Shown piece after piece: positions 51,032-63,055 of a stretch of DNA of 64,000 bases. Both the position numbers and the translations under genes were made by a program. Under the pieces are notes generated by a model. That model ran no database searches, was not told the origin of the DNA, and was given only the letters and a program-made list of their open reading frames with translations. Positions within the stretch are counted from its first letter, which is position 1, and the number at the start of each line of letters is the position of its first letter. Source of the DNA: Pegea sp. RAD2-039. Its lineage: Eukaryota > Chordata > Thaliacea > Salpida > Salpidae. Location of the stretch: the NCBI GenBank assembly GCA_034620365.1, contig JAQGEQ010000335.1:186001-250000 (forward strand), in the 5' to 3' direction.

Positions 51032-52429
51032 TCTAGTCTTAGAAACTTTCTTTTATTAAAAATAAACAATTTTTTTTTCAATCAGTAACAATTTTCTTAA
51101 ACAAAATTTCTCTATTCTCAACAAAAACTAAAAAAAAAATTATTTCCTCTTTTGCCAACCAAATTTTTATATAAATTATTTAGTACTATTAGCTAGATTA
51201 GTGTTCATAAGCTTCAGTTATTTCTAAAACTAATATTTGCCGAGGTGCTGTATTAAAAATGTCAGACTTCCTCAAATTTGTTTGTTTTGAGATTAATTCT
51301 CAAAGTTTTAATTCTCTTTTCAACAAAAAAAGTTTTAATCTGTTATTTGCGAAAAAAATAAATGAACAACGATTGTATTTGCTTCATTGTCCTCATATAC
51401 ACAGTCAACCGAGCAGCAACCCTTTCGAACATTGTTTGGTTTGACTATAGAATAAGAAACATACAAAACTATTAATGAAACTTTAATCAGCTTCAATAAA
51501 TTCTTTAAAAGCATTTAAAAGAAGTAACGTTTCCACCAGAAATTAAATTTTTACAAGACCATTCGAAAATATAAATCAAATCAGCGACCTGCTTCTATAA
51601 GCATCTGTTCTTTGTGCAGCTTATATTTTTCTTGATTAGGATGATAAAGCATTAAACATCCGCAAAGCTGAGAAAATACTTTCACTTCCGATAAGAAAAC
51701 CTGGTTCTTACTGGTTCTTGACATTGACGTCTTTTTGAGAACATTTAACCAGAGAATTTAGTTGTTTCTGAAATTGATGAAACGATAGTCAATTTAAAAA
51801 AAATATATTTGATCACTATATTTACTTTGTTCCATTTTTTATTTAAAAATTTTGTCTTTCAGAAATCTACTTTTTTTCCTCTAAAAATGTTTGTACTTGT
51901 TTATTAATTAATTCGAAATTCAAAATATTAATAAATGATTAAACAAGTAACTAATGATGTGCACTAGAATATAATAAGTATTTTCAAACATTACATTACG
52001 AGTAGGTTGAATTATAATATCGTAGAAATGTGTAGAATTAAATGACGTCAATAGTGTTACAACTGTATCTGCTATTAAACTCAAAAATAGCGTTAGATGA
52101 TTTAAGAATAAAGCTGAAGAATAAGGTCAAAAGTAATTAGCAAAAAACCACTTTAAATTTATTTGAACAAATCAAAATTTTAGCTAACATTGTAACATTT
52201 TATCAAATGTGATAATATATAAATTTAAAGTAGAATTAAAATAATTTGAATTTTCAACATTTCTTAGTTATTGAAAATAATCTAATAAATTATTTTGTCA
52301 TTAAAAATGATTAAAAAAATTAAAATTAATTAGAAAATAAATAAGACTTTTAAGTAAAATTATAAAATTATTTAAAACCAATTTATAAGTCTCTGTACAA
52401 TATAATAGTGCAAATTTACATAGACGTTA
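51032..52429. other. T2 upstream region with an orphan TSP1 scrap
   Basis: Bases 51391-51450 on the minus strand resemble the TSP1 stretch QTKQCSSGCYPVD of T1 but are frameshifted and isolated. A 61-codon plus reading over it is only its antisense. The rest (51450-52429) is AT-rich with no recognised gene; T2 regulatory sites must lie here but I cannot identify them. Confidence 0.45.
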
Positions 52430-52774
52430 ATAATACAAAAAATAACTCTCTGAACTTAATCATCTGAAACAGGAAAAATTATCATTAATTGACCAAGTTT
52501 CATTTTAAAAGTAAAGTTTGTTTATTTATTACAATATTGTAAAAGATTCCCATTTAACTAAAATCAGATATTTAAGCTTTGTTTAAGAGTTTCATTGAAG
52601 TTGTTTTAAAAAGGGGTTTTGAAATCTAAAGGAGAAACAAGACTCCTTAAACTTTCTTAGGCGAGTGCTTTAATGTCATGTGTTAAATATTATTCTTCCT
52701 ATATTTTAAACTTAATAGGTATTATTTATGAGAATGTGTGTTAGCGAGAGGTACTATATTCAGGCACCCTCCTT

Positions 52775-53600
52775 CGTTTAACTAAGACTTAGTTAAATAA
52801 AGATTGATAAAAAAATATGAATCCTTAGAATTTAAAGTCTTATGATAGAGTAATGCCAAGGTCTAGGATATTCGTTGAATAATAACTCCATTGATGGAAT
52901 ATTGGTTGAAGAAATTTACGGCTGGTTTACGAGAAAACTTTATAAGTTTAAACAGAAATCTTGACAACACCTGATAGAAACTTGTTTATACCATTATAAT
53001 TTCTACGATAAAAATTCCTTTTGCTTTGAGTTTTGAAGGTTCGTGGAAAAATTTTGATGGAGTTTGAATTTAATCATGTTGTGATCGCATGTCGGAGCAA
53101 AACGTTCTCTTTGATCAACGTAAATAATGTTCTCAGGTTATGATGTGATAAGAAGATCCGAAGTATTATCACTAACCTGGATCGGAAAAGTAACCATCTG
53201 AGATAGATTATTGGCATTGAGGAAGCTTACAAAAGCATGACTTACAATGGATGAATTAGAGTTGTCGCTATTCAAGTTAAACAATTTTCCCATAAATGCT
53301 AAATTCGGGTTATTCTAATCAATTTTACAAAAATTAAAATCTTATAAAATATAAAACTCAGGACACACAACACTCTTCAGAACCTTCAAGGCCTTAACAG
53401 CAACCTCCTCATTAATTTTAGAGGGTGGTATGTAGGTACATATAAGACGAAAAAATGTTTTAAAAGAATTGGGAACAGTGGTTATTTGTCACTTCCGTTT
53501 TTTGAATTTCATTAATTAATATGACGTTGAGGCTGTGAATAATCCTTTCTTGCTCAGCTCAAAAATAACATCATCAGTACCAATAGAAGCTGAGATCAAC
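52775..53600 (-). mobile_element. Non-LTR retrotransposon endonuclease fragment
   Basis: The minus-strand translation shows the tail of an apurinic-like endonuclease domain as in non-LTR (LINE-type) elements: ICTYIPPSKINEE, DFNFCKID, FVSFLNANNLSQMVTFPI, DNTSDLLITS and CDHNMIKFKLHQNF, the DFN and DH positions being catalytic in this family. Several in-frame stops and a truncated start show it is dead. No reverse transcriptase is visible after it. It occupies the place taken by unrelated sequence at 27300-27860 in the first copy. It appears related to 11377-11545. Confidence 0.75.
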
Positions 53601-55330
53601 GGCCGTATTGTTAAAGCTTCATTTGTATATTTTTACTCCAGGGTCTGTTGTATGGAGAGCTTTTAAAGGGCACTGACCGTCCTTGTCGCTGCTTTAAGAA
53701 TTAATCCTCCTATATTGCTCTGTAAAGAACTGAAAGATAGAGAAGAGAAACTAACTTGACTAAAAAAGAAAAACTTTTCTATTGTCCACTGAGCATGTCC
53801 ACCATCAATTTTTTTAAATCTTAACAAAGTAAACTAGTTTTTTCTATTCTAAAACGTTTAAAATGTCTTATCTGATTAAATATTAATCAGCTCAAAATAA
53901 AATTAAGGATTTATTTGTTTAGTTATACTATTTCTCTAATAAAAAAGATGAATTTTCAATATGCCATAGTATAAAGAAACAATTATATTTGTAAAAAAAT
54001 TATCTGATTGAGCAAGTTTATTGAACATTAAAAATACTTACTAGCCGTTAAAGCAAAATTATTTAACTTCATTTTATCGTTTGTTTCATTCGAATAGAAG
54101 ATGAAAGGTTTTCTTCACCAAGCGAATCGAAAAAATTCAAGCAAGTCTAAAAAGATATTAAAACATTATTAACAATCTAAGATTTAAACTAAAACTGTAA
54201 AAGTAAAGAATAAAATTTTGTTTTATTTCAATGACAATATATTTCATACTTATATTTACAAATCAAAAGTTTTTTGTTTGCCTGAGATAAAGATTCTTTA
54301 TATTTTCAGATTGTCTTCATGAAAGTATGATGAGTTTTTAAAAATCAATATTTTTCAAGGGTTATTTTTGTTTAAGGTAATTAAAATAAATTAATATAAT
54401 TGAAAAAAAACTTTTGGTCCACTTATAAATTCTTGAAATTCACAGAACAAAATAGTTTCTTTTGTTAAAAAAATCCAACTCAGTAAGAAGAGTTAGTAAG
54501 CTGGACAAACGCAGGGCCATGTTAGAGAGCATTAAGTTTATTATGTGTTTAACAATTATGACCAAAATATCAGGAAAAAATTAAATTTTATTCTTTACTA
54601 GTATTCCGTATATAAAAAATGTAAATATTGTAGCCAAAATATTATTAGTACATAATGTCCATGTTTATTATGTATTCCTCATATTGCTGTTTTCGCTGGT
54701 TATCATTTTGCTTTAAACCGTTTTAATGGTTGCAAATTAAGAACAAAATGATTTTACAATTTCTTTTAACAAGTTAGTAAAAATAAAAATATCTTTATAA
54801 CTTATTTTACTGATTTATTTTTAAGTTTATTTTGTAGCATTTTAGACTTTTTTAATTTCGAAATATCTTAATTTTTCCTGATGATTTTTTTATGTTTTTA
54901 ATAAATGTTGTAATTACTCATTTATATTATTATTATTATTAGTCACTTTCTTATTAATTTGAATAAATTTTTTTATAAGAGCTATCCTTACCTTTATTGA
55001 AAAATTTATCATCGTTTTGTTTTATCTACTATTTTTTTTATTTTTGGAAAACATTTTTGATTAATCTTTTTCTAAATTTTAGTTTTTATATCAAACTTTT
55101 CTAATTTATTTTAGTAGAATTTTTTATTTTTATTGATAAAATATTTTTTAGTTTTAATGATTTTAACATTAATAATGCTAACTGATTGAATTGTTTTTAT
55201 AATTTATTGCATTTTATTATCATTTTATGTTTTTGTATTTAATTTTAACTAATTTAATTTTGGTAGTTAATGATTATAATAATTACTTTCTATCAAAATA
55301 TGTTAGGCGTTTTACTGTTAAAAGTTGAAA
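53601..55330. other. K7 far-upstream region, copy of 27861-29600
   Basis: Nearly identical to the region before K5, including the GC-richer 'gtccttgtcgctgctttaag' stretch near 53680-53700. No gene is seen. Confidence 0.4.
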
Positions 55331-55552
55331 CTGTAAAGTTTTCTTCACTTATAAAAATTTAAATAATTTTAATATTTAATTAATTTTTAATAATTTTTAA
55401 AAGCTTTTTGAAAGTTTTCAAAAAATTTCTAATATTTAATATACATACATTTTTCGTTTGAAATTATTTCTTATTTATCTTTGATTATTTATCCCATAAT
55501 AATTTTCTTTTTGATATTCTAAAATGTTTGGTAGTTTTAAAATCAAACTGTT

Positions 55553-55625
55553 TATATAAATCAACTAATTCATTTATATAACATCAACAGTTGGTAGATT
55601 TTCTAAACTTGTTAATTTCATCAAA
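55553..55625 (+). promoter_or_regulatory. Conserved proximal promoter block of K7
   Basis: Same TATA-like and 'catcaacagttggtagat' elements and spacing as in K5. Confidence 0.45.
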
Positions 55626-58464
55626 ATGGTTGATAGATCAAATAGCAAAGTTGCTTTTGATTCAATTATGCCACCTACAGATGATAAAAGGTTAGTAGAA
55701 TTTTGTGTCTTCACTTAAAATTGTTCGCTAAGTAAACTTACTTTAAATTCACTTTTTATTTAAAATAAATACAGATTAGAAAAATTATTTATGTTGTATC
55801 TAAAAAGATTAATAACTTAAATTTTATCAATTTTAACTTGTAATTATTATATTTCTAATTTATTTTAGAGTCATTTTAGTGTTACTCAATCATTTAGAAT
55901 AATTTTAATTTTATTGTTTTATTTATTAATTAATTTAACAACTGAAATGAATATTTATAACTTTAATTATTCACTTTTTTTATTTTTATCTAACTTATTT
56001 CTAATTCTTTATTTGTAATTTGATACTAAAGTAAATTATACTTTTGATGTTTTTAGAGATGAAGTTTGGGAAGTTGGTAATTGTACAAATCTTCATCAAC
56101 TTAAACTGAATGACTCATTTGAAGATTCTCAGATTCATGATGTTTGCATCAAAGTGAAATTAAATGGATTTGAAAGAAGTTTTAATTGTGACAAACGTAT
56201 ATTAGTTGCTGCTTCACCTTATTTTGAAGCTATGTTTTGTCGTAAGTTAGATTCAAAATTCAACTTCAGTTGTAAAATAACTGAATATATCAACAAAAAA
56301 CTATTTGAATTTATTAAGGTGGATTAAAAGAATCATATTCGGGAGAAGTTACCTTAAATGAGGTTGACCCAAATGTATTCTCTGATCTTCTAGAATACAT
56401 TTACTCAAAAAAAATACAAATCAATGAAGAAAATGTTGAGAAACTGATGATTGCAAATTCCATGTATCAAATAACTGGTTTAGAGAATTTATGTAGCAAG
56501 TAAGCTAGTTTTATAAATCAGTTTCTTTCAATAGTTTTTGTAATTATACTTTATCAATTACAGCTTTTTGGAAAGTCAAATTGAAATTTCCAACTGTATT
56601 GGATTTTCAACATTTACTGAGAATTATGGATTTTTGGAGCTTTCAACAAAAATAGAAAAATTCATTGGAAAAAACTTTATAGAAGTAAGAAAATAGAGAA
56701 ATGTAATTTTCTTGGCTAAAACATTTTAAGTAGAAAGATTTTTTCTACTTTATTAAACTTAAATATTTATGAAATATTTACTTGCTTCGTTATTTCTAAT
56801 GATTTTGTTCTTTTCATATTTAATAAGAAAACTTTTTTCCCTGATCTCATGATATTTACCAGATTTCAAAAAGTGAAGAATTCAAATTACAACCAGACTC
56901 TGTAATTTCTAAAATAATTTCTAAAGATGAGCTTCATGTGGTTTGTGAATCCCAAGTATTCAATGCTCTTCTAGATTGGATTAAATATGATTTACCTTCA
57001 AGAAAACATTACTTAAATAAGTTAATTAAGAACGTAAGTATCTAGAAACTATAAAGTTGTAGACTTGTGAGTATAAAATTATGATTTCTCTAGGTACGAT
57101 GCCATTTGATAAAACCAAATTTTATTTCTATGAAATTAGAAAGTTGTGATGTAATTAGAGATACTTGTTATGAATATCTCAACAAGGTCCTCGATGACCT
57201 CAAAGCTTTTATTCCAATTGAAAGTAAGCCAAGACAACTTGATATTCGGCAGGTAAGATTATTTAATTAAATACTTTTCACTTCATCTACTGACATATGA
57301 CGTCACAGGTGATCTACATCATTGATAGATCTGATAGATCTGATGAGAAATCTTTGGAAAGCGTAAAGTTCCGTTTGTCTGAAACGGATGTTTGGTTTAA
57401 ACTTCCGAAGCTGTGTCTTGGAAATATTTCAAGATCTGTTGTCATCAACGGTTTCATTTATATGTTAAAGGAAAATGGTGATATGGAAAGGTTAGAAGCA
57501 TGAAGCAAATGATGACATCATCATTGCAAACTAAATATGACGTCATCACATTTCTAGATACGACCCAATTTCAAATGAGTGGAAGAAGTGCAAACGTTTA
57601 GACGGTGGATTAGGTTATTTCACTTATGCGAAAATGGAAGTTGTTGAAAATGAATTGTATATTTTTATTGGTGGCAAAAGATTGAAGAAGTTAGTGATGA
57701 AATGAGATTTTAACCAAAACTTCATATTCCAAAAACTATTATGTTATTTCTAGATACGATCCAATCACTGATGAATGGACGCAAAAAGCTTCACTAAAAG
57801 CATTTCGTGAATTTTTCGGTTGTGCTGTCTTCAATCGGATGTTGTTTGCTGTCGGTGGTGATAAATTCGATGATTCAGTTGCTCTTGTGGAGAAATATGA
57901 TCCACAGAGAGACGAATGGAGTTCTGTAAAATCGATGCTGACACCTCGAAGTGGACCAGGTATTTGCTGATGACGTCACGATGACGTTTTGATCTTATGA
58001 TGATAACTAACTCTAAAATCATTAAAGCTGTAGTCACGCTTGGCAACTATATCTACGCCATTGGTGGTTGGACTTACGAAGAACATTTAAAGACTGTTGA
58101 AAGATACGATGTCCTCAATGATAATTGGGAATTTGTAGCAAGTATGAAATATGCAAGAGGATGCCCAAGCGCTGTTGCCGTTAATAAGAAGATTTATGTT
58201 TTTGGTAAAACATTTCTTATGTTTGGAATTGAAAAACTTTTTAATAAAATTTTTATTATGTTTACAATAATTTGCATAATTGTAATGAGCTTGTTGATTG
58301 TTTCAGGACGTTTATTTGGAGATGATGATGTTAAAACTGTCGAATGTTATAATGAAGTAACAAATGAATGGAAAGAAGTTGCAAGAACGAATGAAATAAT
58401 TAATCATGTCATAGTCAGTTATCAACCATGTGTACCTGACATATGTGAAAATTTCCCATTTTAA
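55626..58464 (+). CDS. BTB-BACK-Kelch protein K7 (putative CUL3 substrate adaptor)
   Basis: Exons are 55626-55690, 56057-56241, 56319-56499, 56564-56684, 56863-57033, 57094-57252, 57309-57490, 57558-57689, 57754-57959, 58028-58204 and 58307-58464. They total 1737 nt, or 578 residues, uninterrupted. It is the near twin of K5 with the same CDKRILVAASPYF variant of BTB and the same Kelch loops. Differences include SFEDSQIHDVCIKVKLNGFE in BTB, KRLKKYDP for KRLMKYDP, KAFREFF for KAFHEFF, and ENFPF at the end. Both copies of the duplicated segment thus retain an intact gene while smaller readings around them decay in one copy or the other. Confidence 0.9.
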
Positions 58465-61400
58465 TAAATAAATTTTACTAGTAGATTGCTGTGAAGTTTA
58501 TTTTCAGTATAAAGTTGCTTTTGAGGTCGTGTTTATTTGCAAAAACATTTAGAATAAAATCAAAATGTTCTTTCATGAATATTTTCATGTTTTTTAATTG
58601 TTTGATAATTTACAAAATTTAAAAAAGTTTGTTAGAATTTAGAGATTTATTTTATTCATCAAATCAGATCTTTTTTGTTTGAAGTTATTTAGAAATTGAA
58701 GTTCATTAGATTTTTAACAAATTTTTGTCTAATAAGAAACAAATTCTGTGAAATTAAAACATTTATTAACAATCTAAGATTAAAAATAAGAGTAAAGAAT
58801 GAAGATCACTTTTACAGAGATTCATCTTTCTTGTATCTTCAACCATCTGTTGTAGTTTTGTCAAATTTTTCACTCACTTCTACTTTAGCTTCAAATTTTA
58901 CTGTTTTGATATCTAACAAGTCAAGAATATATTTCATATTTAAATTTGCAAATTAAAAGTTTGTTATTTACCTAAGATAAAGATTCTTTAGTTTGATGTT
59001 TTTAAACAGATTTTTTAAAAGTATTATCAGTTTCAAATATTTAAATCTTTTTGAGCATTTCTATTTAAGAAATTTTTGATTTAAAACAGTTGGTTGGTTC
59101 TAATTGAAAAGAAAAGTTTCAGTTACAAATATATTTTTTATTTAAAAAAGAGTTTCAACTAGATCTATGTCACTTAATGACTTTACTAGCTAGTAATCTT
59201 TCCGTTTCTTTTATTTGTCTGTAAACATTTGTTTTTAATCCAATTGTACTTTATCTTCAAATAGAAAATAATTGTTTTGATTTTGAAATACTCAGATATT
59301 TAAATTTAAATGAAATTCTATATTATTATCTTGTAACTTTAAATTAAACTTTCCCGCAGTAGATTCTAATAATTACCTCTCTTAGATTCTGTCTGTTCTA
59401 GTGTAGCCCAAAAACAATTTGAAATATCTGAAAACAACCAGTTGAAATAAATGGTGTTTAAATGGTTATGTGATAAATGTAGAACAATTAACGTGACAGT
59501 TACCTAAAGAGAAAGTTATAAAACATCATCTACAAGTACTTGATATATATGAGGTAAAAACTGCACAGATTGTTAACTACAAGGCTTTGGACAAAAGATT
59601 AAATTCAAATTAAATTGCTTCAAAAATTATTTAAATTAACATTATTGAAGTAAAAAATTGAGATGTTAATCTTTTTAAATATTTTTCATTACATGATACT
59701 ATTTTAGTTTTTATCTATTTTCAGTTTGTTGTGAAATTGATTACTTACACTGAGAAGAAATCAAATAAAGTTGCGTTTTGTAAAACTGAGGATTAATTTA
59801 AATTTACTTTTTGACAATTGTGGTCGGTGCTGGTTTTATTTTAAGTTTCCTTATCTTTAAAACAAAGTTAGAGCTCGACAGTAAAAAAAACTTTTTAATT
59901 CATCTACAATTTAACAAAACTTTGCTTTTTAAAGTTTTGTTTGATTTAACATCTTATAGTGAACTTCTAAACAAAAGTAGGATTTGATTAATTACTAAAA
60001 GTTAACGATTTAAAGATTTGTTTATCCGTCAATTTCGACATAAACGAAAACGCATTCAGTGCTGACTACAAAATTTTATAATAAAGTGTTTAATCAAGAT
60101 AAAAACTAAAAAAATATTTCACTTTATTCAACGAAATTTTACAACTTTTGTAAATATCTTTATAAGTATGATTGACCTCGTCTCTTTAAACATGCTTCCA
60201 TATAACATGATACCATGTTTCAAGGTTCTTGTGGTTTATTCTGTACATTGGTCTGACTTTCTCATTCTTATTTCTTTGAATATTATGATGAGATTAAATG
60301 TTAGTTGGCTCTGAAACTCGCCCAGATTTAGAAACAGATTCACAAGGTTCTCTCATTATAAATTTTATGGTGATAACCAGAATTACATACAGATAGAGAT
60401 TTGAGGTTTTTAAACTTGTGACCTGAAACATCTGCAGCGATGATATTGACCTCAATAATAAAAGCAATTACAGCAAATAACTTCTATTTTTATCTGAAAA
60501 ATAATTTCCTGGTGAGAGTTAACTCAATGAATTTAAAGAATATTAACCTCACTAAACAAATTTGTCAAACTATTTTACTTGCTTCTAAGATTATACAAAG
60601 AGAAAGTTTCTACAATTAGTTTACTATTTTAATGTATGCTCTTTACTTATAATAATATCAGAATAGTGAACACTGTTTCAAAGTTTTTACTAACATCAAA
60701 TTTATCAAACTGAATATAAAGTATTAAGTTAAAAACAGACTAATATCTGATAATATGTCAAGTTAAAAATATACAAAATTTGTAAATTGTACATATTTGA
60801 CTGTTCATTATAAATATCAAATTAACACATTAAAAGGCTTTCAATTCTAAAATATTATCAAAAAATATTATATAGTTTATTTATACTAATTATTAGCTAA
60901 AACCTCACAGAAAAAAAGCTTTTAGAATAAAGCATTTCCAAAATTATTGAAATGTTAAATCATATAAAAACTTAAACTTGCTTTTTAGATCTTTCAAAAT
61001 TGGTTTGGTTCAATTATTTGAGTTAATCAGGAAATTAAAGAAGACTTTAAATTAAAAAAACAATCTTCCGGAACTAGATTGAAAAGTTTAGCTTGAAAAA
61101 TTTTAACAACTAAAGCTAATAGAAATAATAATTGAAATTAATAATCTTTTTGAAAATAGTTAAAACACTTTTTCACTGTAATTTCTAAAAGTGGGACAGA
61201 TACTCATGAGAAAAGTTATCTAAGTTTTGAAGAGATCTTGCTGATATAAAACATTTGTTTTTATTGAAAACAGTTGTTTGATTTATAAAATGTTACAAAA
61301 TAAGTCTTGAAAACGCTCAAGTCACAAAGAAAACGGTTTGAAAAGTTTAATTAAAATGCTGAATATTCTGAAGGGAAATGTCATCTATTGAGAAACCATC

Positions 61401-61640
61401 AAATTATGAGTTTTAATAACTTCTATTATTCTCATTTTACAGGTTTTCTTATCTGACTACAAATTGTCAGCCTTTTGTCCAGCTGATGATATAAAATTAT
61501 TAATTTTAAGAAATCAGATATAACAAGTTTTACTTTTACAGCTTAAATTACAATTTCCTGATAATCATTTCAATACAAACTGTATGTCCTCTTCTTGTGC
61601 TACAAAAACTTTTTACATTTCTGCTTAGTTTTTTTTAATT
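58465..61640. other. K7 3' flank, copy of the K5 flank
   Basis: Collinear with 32714-35880. An 86-codon plus reading at 58696-58956 is AT-rich, lacks a conserved partner in frame and is probably chance. No gene is supported. Confidence 0.4.
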
Positions 61641-61644
61641 AATT

Positions 61645-61857
61645 TTACTTACGACAAAAATTGAACATTTTGTAGAAAGACCCTTCGTGAACATCTGAAG
61701 AATAACCCATAAAATCAAAAAACGCAATTCCACTTTGCTTATGCTTATTTTCTTTCCTATTTTCAAAACACGAAAAATTGAAATTGGATATAGAGGTTAC
61801 AACTTTAGATTTTAATGTTTTGTTTATAAACTGGTTTAATTTTAGTTGTTTAATCAA
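61645..61857 (-). other. Small conserved open reading, possible exon (second copy)
   Basis: Second copy of 35904-36116. The frame is preserved, with Asp replacing Tyr in GYSSDVHEG, and it ends at the same GTAAGT donor. Unrecognised. Confidence 0.3.
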
Positions 61858-62019
61858 TTTTCACGGGAAATAACTTTATTTTTACAAGTAATTTCGTTTG
61901 AAAACTTTTTAGTAAAAAAATAACATAAAGGTAGATATTTGAAACCGTTTAAAAAATTTAACACAAAGTTATAAACTTATTGTCTATAAATATATAATAA
62001 TCCTAAATATGATAACAGT

Positions 62020-62165
62020 TTAACTGGATTTAGATAACAAATTTAGAAGCAAACATTTTATCAGATCTTCATCTTTTTGTTTATCAATAACTACTTCTTT
62101 TGAAGGACTTTTGGTAACATTATCATCAGTTACTGAGAAAGTTTCAAGTTTTGGCGATGTCAAAA
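62020..62165 (-). other. Conserved acidic C-terminal-like reading (second copy)
   Basis: Counterpart of 36279-36424, open in the same frame to the same stop, with substitutions such as PKLETFSV. Exon status is unproven. Confidence 0.25.
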
Positions 62166-62269
62166 ATTATAAAATAAATGATTTCAGATAAATGTATTTA
62201 AATATATATATATTGATTAGATATAGAAAGTTATAAATTGCAAAAAATGAAGACTAATAATAATCTTAT

Positions 62270-62635
62270 TTATGGTAATTTGATTTTTTTATTCATGGTA
62301 ACAAAAACTCGATAACAAGATCGAGAAATTATAGCAAATAGACCAGATCGTCTTCTAAACCCAAAAAATATGCTTACTAATCGACGTTGAAGTACCAAGT
62401 GATGCAAATGTAAGTAAAAAGGTACTACTTGATATTGAAGTACCAAGTGGTGCAAATGTAAGTATGCTTTTACACATTTTACGCAAACAACTTTTACTGT
62501 CAAATATCCCCCACAAACTAAGCATCGCATTAACCGAGGCCTCACTGCAATTAACTTTGTTCCACTTCTAACTGTTCTTGGTTTATAAACAACAGCTGGT
62601 GATGCACTCTTTAACATCTTTAATTTTAGTTTCAA
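62270..62635 (-). other. bL32m-like zinc-knuckle reading, possibly decayed
   Basis: The minus-strand frame includes an ATG reading MLKSASPAVVYKPRTVRSG and then RCLVCGGYLTVKVVCVKC. The CxxC-(9)-CxxC spacing and the upstream basic RTV segment resemble mitochondrial ribosomal protein bL32m, which binds zinc this way in the large subunit. CxxC pairs are common, so this is a suggestion only. After the knuckle the frame runs into a repeated segment (YLHLHHLVLQ twice) caused by a recent tandem duplication, which is not bL32-like. The other copy is frame-broken, so this is probably a relic of a duplicated exon. Confidence 0.35.
62389..62467. repeat. Short tandem duplication specific to the second copy
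   Basis: The unit 'gaagtaccaagtgatgcaaatgtaagta' recurs as 'gaagtaccaagtggtgcaaatgtaagta'. The equivalent place in the first copy (about 36631-36665) has a single unit. It arose after the 11 kb duplication. Confidence 0.75.
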
Positions 62636-62759
62636 AATGATAAATGAGTTAAATATTGTTACAGGGTTAAGTTTTTGAACAGATTTTAAATTTGATACTT
62701 TACAATTTACTTTTGTATTTGTTTTTACAGAAGAAATATCTATAGAAATATCTTAAGGT

Positions 62760-63055
62760 AACCTAGAGGTATTTCTTGGACGATGCTAACTGCTATAATT
62801 TGCAAAGAACAAAGTTTGTCGGTGAATTTGTCAAGAAATTTCATGATTAGTAAAAACACTGTTTGTTAATTTACTTTTTGATAAAATTAATCTAAAACTA
62901 ACTACAAAAGATTGGTCTCGACCTGTCAAAGCAACGTGGTCTGATATTCAAGTTCCTCTCTAGTTTAAATTACAGAAAAGGGAAATAGGTATGTCAGTCA
63001 TCAATCAAACTTACTATGTAACTTGGTCAGCATTGAGAATCAATAAACGTGTAAC
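62760..63055 (+). pseudogene. Broken copy of the start-less open reading
   Basis: Counterpart of 37022-37315 with a TAG where that copy reads Tyr in IQVPLYF and Ala for Val (VKATWSD). This supports decay of an unrecognised gene fragment after duplication. Confidence 0.3.

Noticed and set aside
58696-58956. 86-codon plus-strand frame in the K7 3' flank
   Set aside because: The equivalent flanks of the other copies do not keep the frame.
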